Source of the DNA: Sphagnum magellanicum
Lineage: Eukaryota > Streptophyta > Sphagnopsida > Sphagnales > Sphagnaceae
NCBI GenBank assembly: GCA_021904315.1
Contig: CM038915.1
Location: 14,012,001 to 14,076,000 of the forward strand
Reading direction: 5' to 3'
DNA length: 64,000 bases
Numbering within the stretch: position 1 is the stretch's first letter; each line of letters opens with the position of its first letter. The notes beneath the pieces were generated by a model. It worked only from the letters and a program-made list of their open reading frames with translations. It was not told the DNA's origin and did not search any database. Positions 59,601 to 64,000 of the stretch are shown here, one piece after another. The translations under genes were made by a program, and so were the position numbers.

Positions 59601-61165
59601 AAGGTCATTAGTTGCATTTGTCGAGGGGGAAGGTTTGGCATATGAATGGGATCATCCATGCTAGCCCTAGACATTGGAAGACATTGTGTGCCATCTACTT
59701 GGGGGCCCACAACAGAAGAGTCATCAAAGGAACCCAATGACCTATCATTGACAAGATTAGGCACATGTATGTATATTAGGGAGGGATATTGATTAAGCCC
59801 TAAATTGAAAAGTTTGATGAACCATCCATCAAGTGCCGATGCTTTGGTAAACTATTGATATGTTTCCCATGAACTAAATTAATTATAGTTAATTATTAAT
59901 GATTACAACTAATTATGCTTCCTTCTTATTAATAATGTTAAGATTCAAAGGTCTAGCCTCTTCATCCTTTGCAATGACAACAATATCATTTACTTGAATA
60001 ACAAACAAGATTGTGGGTGGCATGTTCACAACATCACTTGTTAAAGCAAAAACACAATGTAACACAAGATACATACATAAAAACCAATTCAACAAAAAAC
60101 ACAAATGTCCTGGCTACGTCATATAAATACATGATAGTTAATTCACTTGCACTAGACACAAGAGAAACAAAGAAAAGGGTGATTCCAAGCCAAAAAAATT
60201 CTCTATTTGCTTAAATTCCTTTTATCACTTGATGTACACAAGACCAAACCCTACCAAAAACTTTCCATCCAACAACTAGGAATGTAGTTGTGCAAGCATA
60301 CCTATTTCTAAAACTCCCAACCTCAAAATTGCAAATTTGAACCAAACCCTAAAACATCATTATTTGAGATGCATTCCTATGATGCCATTATCATGCCATG
60401 ATACCCTTTACCATGTCAATCCAAAACACACTACAAATTTCCACACAATCCGATGTTGCTTCAAGTGTTCACCATTTTTTTGCCATCTTTTACATCGCTA
60501 AAAGATGTCAGAAGCATTGTTGGATGCAAAGATGGCAGCTGCAAAGGCTATAGCTCAGAAAGAAAAAGACTTCACGCTCCACATGTAGGGATTCCCAACA
60601 ACTTTGTTTGTAAGACCTATTGTACTACCAGGTCAACATCAATTACATTATTTTCACAGATCTTCAAATTTTCAGAATTTGCTTTTAACAAATACATTTG
60701 GGAAGGGAAATAAAAAAATCTGATGAGACATTTCAGAATATTCAGGCCATCATATCCACAATCACACTAATCAACAAACCCAAAAAAAAACTGAAACTTT
60801 ATGCTACTGAACATCGAAAATATTAGTCCCTTCTATGATTTCCTCTTACTTCACTTAACATAAGTTTTTCTAAAAGTTTGATCACCAAATCAACAATTTC
60901 ATAGGCCAACACTTTTTTGAAGCATACTTGCACACAAGCCTATTCAACAACCTCTAATATTTATTAGTATATTAATGTTATAACCCTTGTCCAAAACATG
61001 GTAAAAAATCACACCTACTGCCTAATTCAGCACCAAAATGAAAGTGAGCCGACTAGCATTGGCTGAAGGGCATAGCACCTCGTTCAGGGTGGGATCATTT
61101 GTCAATCTCTTTAATAGAACTTGCAAAAGGTACAATTCTCACAATGTGCATTAGATGCCATTCCA
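59600..61165. other. Intergenic stretch, no secure gene
   Basis: AT-rich to ~61000, then composition rises. Frames of up to 86 codons (60453-60713) show no recognisable content. Nothing further supported. Confidence 0.4.
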
Positions 61166-61167
61166 TC

Positions 61168-61478
61168 CAGTGCGGGGACCTGTTCCAGAAAGTAAAGCAC
61201 TGCCTAGATTTTTCCTTTGTATTTTCAGCTCCCTTACCTACCTGAAGAAACCTGTTTTCAACAAGCGGATCTTTTGCAATGGAAGGTACCAGCCGGCCTG
61301 TCACTATTCCTAAAAAGGGGAAAAAACCCGAGCTCTTCTTTATGGAGGAAAAGGACCTGAGTACAAGCCCGTCATGATTTTCGACCTGTTCCCTCGGCCT
61401 ACTGGCCTCGAGCACAGATCTCAAATCACAGGAAGGGCCTGTATTCAGGCCCTTCTCCTATACATATATTCTCCTACC
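61168..61478 (+). repeat. Direct repeat A (first copy, ~310 bp)
   Basis: From ~ccagaaagtaaagcactgcc to ttctcctataca. It shares long stretches with 62268-62598: ttttcagctcccttacct, cagcc..cctgtcacta, gattttcgacctgtt, cagatctcaaatca and caggcccttctcctataca. Both copies end in CTATACA, and both have gaagggcctgta...caggcccttc hairpins near the end. Confidence 0.65.
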
Positions 61479-62267
61479 AATGTTCCCCACTGTGGATTCA
61501 CCACACTACAATGTTCCCCACGGTCGATTTGCATCCCAAGTGGAAGTAGCAGAGCCACAAGTGGAGCCGGCAGAAGACCACTATCCCGCCTAATCAGAAA
61601 CTGAAAATAGTACCTAACTATCAGTAAACAGTTTTGGTGTGTGTTGCTGGCGTTTTGTGAAGCTTTTCCCCAGTGGGACGGGCAGCCATCTGCTGGTTCC
61701 ACATTTGGTGTGGTCTGATTCATTTGTAATGTGAATGCATGATGGAGAACACACTTGACATGTGAGTCAAAGGTGGGGAAACTGGGTTTGGAACAGGCCC
61801 TGGTAGTAACCTGTTACCACCTAATTGAAGGCAGCTCACCCTACCAGATCCACCATGTTCCTCGAGGGAGTAGAATGCACCTGTTCCATAATACATAGAG
61901 CATAGTTGGGCCTCATTAAACAATTTTCCTTGTAAGAGGAGGCTCCTTCACTAATGCACAAAAGCACAATCTTTAATTTGTTTGCTCAACATCAAGAGGT
62001 TAGATAGCAGGGCCCTTTGTCTAGGGTAAGGACTGAGAATGGGGCTGTTCTTGGCATGAGGGCCTGGCACAAGGCCTGGGATCCAAGATGGGATGCAAAT
62101 TTCTAGAACCACCCCCATCCAAGGTCCTTACCCAGCGTTGTTAAGATCTGGCAGAAATTTAAACGGCTGTAATTTTGCTTAAGAAGGAGAGGACATTATT
62201 TCAGGAATGCCCTTATTTCATTTTATTTTTATTTTTTATATTTGGGTCTGTGGTACCTGGCAGGTTG
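61479..62267. other. Region between the two direct repeats
   Basis: About 0.8 kb of moderate GC without recognisable frame. If the flanking repeats are LTRs this would be the internal part of a small non-autonomous element, but I see no PBS next to either repeat. Confidence 0.35.
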
Positions 62268-62598
62268 GAAAGTTTCAGAAAACTTAAAAGCACTGCCTGG
62301 ATTTTTCCTTCGTGTTTTCAGCTCCCTTACCTGCCTGAAGAAACCTGTTTTGCTCAGCGGGATCTTCTGCATTGGAAGGTATCAGCCAAGCTGTACTGGG
62401 ATCTTCTGACCAGCGGAAGATACCAGCCAGCCTGTCACTATTTCTAAAAAGTGAAAAAATCCCAGCTCTGCTTTACTTAGGAAAAGGACCTGGGTAAAGG
62501 CCCTTCCGTGATTTTCGACCTGTTACTTTGGCCTACCACCCTGGGGGACAGATCTCAAATCATGGAAGGGCCTGTACTCAGGCCCTTCTCCTATACAA
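62268..62598 (+). repeat. Direct repeat A (second copy, ~330 bp)
   Basis: Counterpart of 61168-61478 with a partial internal duplication: gggatcttctg...ggaaggtatcagccaagctg is followed by a second gggatcttctga...gcggaagataccagccagcc. It ends ttctcctataca. Confidence 0.65.
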
Positions 62599-62599
62599 A

Positions 62600-63590
62600 A
62601 GTTCCTCACAAAGGTGGGAACTTTTCATTTTTGGAAATGGCAACACCCATACAAACAATCACGTTAAATTTAGGAATCGACCAGAAAGAGAAACAAAAAA
62701 CAACAACATTCTTCCTCAACAAACAGAATAAACCTTCACTGAAGCCTCCTGTTTTTATTCTTATGTATTCTTTTGTCTTATGTATAGCCCACTGATTTGA
62801 AAGACACAATTAACCATGTGCTAACATCATCGGAATATTCCTTTCACAATCTCACTCAATATGAAAAAACCAAATTTAAATAAATAATGGGCATGTGGTT
62901 AATAATCTGAGCTTTTTTTTTCCCTCTTCGATTATGCAAGCGTGGCAGACTCTAGCTATTTAAAAAAACACAACATGCACACACTAGAAAAAAAACACAC
63001 ATGTTTTCCAAATTTCTCTCTTGATTTTTAAAAATTAAGAAAGCAAAACATTCACCACCAAAATTCACTGGTTGTGATGCCTAAGAGCATCTCGACCCCA
63101 AAACTGTATACAACTCCTTCATATTAGAATAGAAGACCATTTAATGATCACTGTCCCAACTCACAAACGTCAAAAAAGTCCCTTTAAACACTCAAAGACC
63201 ATTTATGTCTTTACATCTAGACGAGTGTTAGTCACTGTCCAAATCCATAGTACAAAAAAGCTTGTAACGGGGTTTAAATGACCACTGCAAAATGGACCAT
63301 CGATACCGAGATTTGCGCTATCCTGCTGCATGATTCAATGAAAAGGGGTGTTTGCAGGTGAGGGTGGAGATGCCCTTATAGTGACGCATAAAAAGACCCT
63401 GGATAAGGACTGAGCATCTCCTCATATCGATCATAGATGAGCGTCCCCGCCTTGTGATCATGTTTTGAGTTTGATGGACATCTCAGCTGTTCATTAAGCT
63501 GGAACGAGACTGGGGCAGGCATATGGCTTCCAATACCCTTTCACTAATATAGTGAGACCCACTGGAACAGTATTATTTTCACGTACAAGT
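62600..63590. other. Intergenic stretch before the right-edge gene, nothing recognised
   Basis: AT-rich to ~63060; then GC rises with words such as gtgacgcataaaaagaccct near 63380 that could be promoter-like. No recognisable coding sequence. Confidence 0.4.
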
Positions 63591-63596
63591 CTTTCT

Positions 63597-63998
63597 TCAT
63601 TGCGTGCAGCAAGTTTTGGAAGTTAATTTCCAGACCGCCACTAAAGAACCGACAAGTGCAGCAACTACGTACTGACGAATTTTTATCCGGATAATGGGTT
63701 TCTTGTTGCCTAGATCACAGATTTCTTGCAGATGATTATTGTAGGTAGTACATTGACGTACTTCGATGCAGAGTCTCCTGCATGCATTGGTCCATCTGGT
63801 GCCAAGTGGAGGCGTATGAAGTTTGTAAAATCTCACATAATTTTCCAGATGACAAAGGCACCGGCATTTGATGCTCACAGTATAAATCTGTGAGCTCCCC
63901 AGTTTATTTCCATCACCAGCTCGACTTCGATCTGTTGCTATGCTACCTGGGTGGAGTGTGAGACGGACCTTGACATCCGTAGCTTGCAGATCCGGCCA
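63597..63998 (-). CDS. Unrecognised cysteine-rich open frame running off the right edge
   Basis: The minus-strand frame is open from the window edge to a stop at 63597-63599, 133 codons with no stop. It includes SIKCRCLCHLENYVRFYKLH, RWTNACRRLCIEVRQC and a hydrophobic stretch VVAALVGSLVAVW before the end KTCCTQ. Nine cysteines lie in the last 93 residues. I do not recognise a family. The same DNA could instead be the 5' end of a + strand gene (see the TATA-like site at 63881), so this call is uncertain. Confidence 0.3.
   Translation of the reverse strand, partial: WPDLQATDVKVRLTLHPGSIATDRSRAGDGNKLGSSQIYTVSIKCRCLCHLENYVRFYKLHTPPLGTRWTNACRRLCIEVRQCTTYNNHLQEICDLGNKKPIIRIKIRQYVVAALVGSLVAVWKLTSKTCCTQ
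63881..63887 (+). promoter_or_regulatory. TATA-like box of a possible gene at the right edge
   Basis: TATAAAT, 59 bp upstream of an ATG at 63940 whose frame (MLPGWSVRRTLTSVACRSGH) is open to the window end. The layout resembles the CVNH gene's TATA-leader-ATG arrangement. Competes with the minus-strand frame. Confidence 0.35.
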
Positions 63999-64000
63999 CA

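Noticed and set aside
1-64000. CRISPR arrays, bacterial operons, rRNA genes or intact tRNA genes
   Set aside because: No regularly spaced repeats with unique spacers, no ribosome-binding-site-led gene strings, and only SINE-like tRNA fragments were found.

Overview
The window looks like nuclear DNA from a land plant with a large, repeat-rich genome. The evidence is AT-rich intergenic sequence, nested LTR and DNA transposons in decay, spliceosomal introns with GT-AG borders, a plant-type interstitial telomere tract (CCCTAAA) and no bacterial gene organisation. Two host genes hint at the lineage. One is a secreted cyanovirin-N homologue (CVNH), which in plants was first described from a fern. 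The other is a ThrE/Prm10-type transporter-like gene, a family best known from bacteria and fungi. A fern or other early-diverging vascular plant is my best guess; a gymnosperm is not excluded.

Layout. (1) 1-9093 and 28759-37851 are the two arms of an almost perfect inverted repeat in exact register (position x pairs with 37852 minus x). Each arm is a copy of one long decayed transposon. Its transposase remnant resembles the DUF7869-type family, and it carries TAGG tetranucleotide arrays, a nested ~600-bp MITE and an 873-bp solo LTR. (2) 12813-~21690 is a third, more diverged copy of the same family in + orientation. It lacks the solo LTR and so preserves the empty insertion site. (3) Between arm 1 and this copy lie a truncated four-exon ThrE-like gene (9280-11144) and a fragment of a Copia element (11702-12816). 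(4) 21700-28219 holds a degenerate ~180-200-bp tandem repeat interrupted by a GC-richer island, plus a telomere-like tract. (5) 39976-43204 is bounded by 70-bp inverted repeats and contains the two-exon CVNH gene (40818-41820) with TATA box and TGACGTCA motif. (6) 43679-~54387 is a Ty1/Copia retrotransposon on the minus strand with both LTRs, PBS, PPT, gag, protease, integrase, RT and RNase H. All coding parts are decayed, and three insertions are nested in it. (7) 54390-60000 has tRNA-like SINE candidates, pyrimidine-rich minisatellites, a Pif1-type helicase remnant and a hAT (DUF659-type) transposase remnant. (8) 61170-62600 has a pair of ~300-bp direct repeats. The right edge (63597-64000) appears to enter another gene.

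Only the CVNH gene looks fully intact. The ThrE-like gene is splice-consistent but stops after roughly the first half of the family. Everything else recognisable is mobile-element debris. Insertion order can be read: the Copia family came first, then the DUF7869-like copy 2 into a Copia fragment, the MITE before the copies diverged, the solo LTR after copy 2 split off, and the inverted duplication last.
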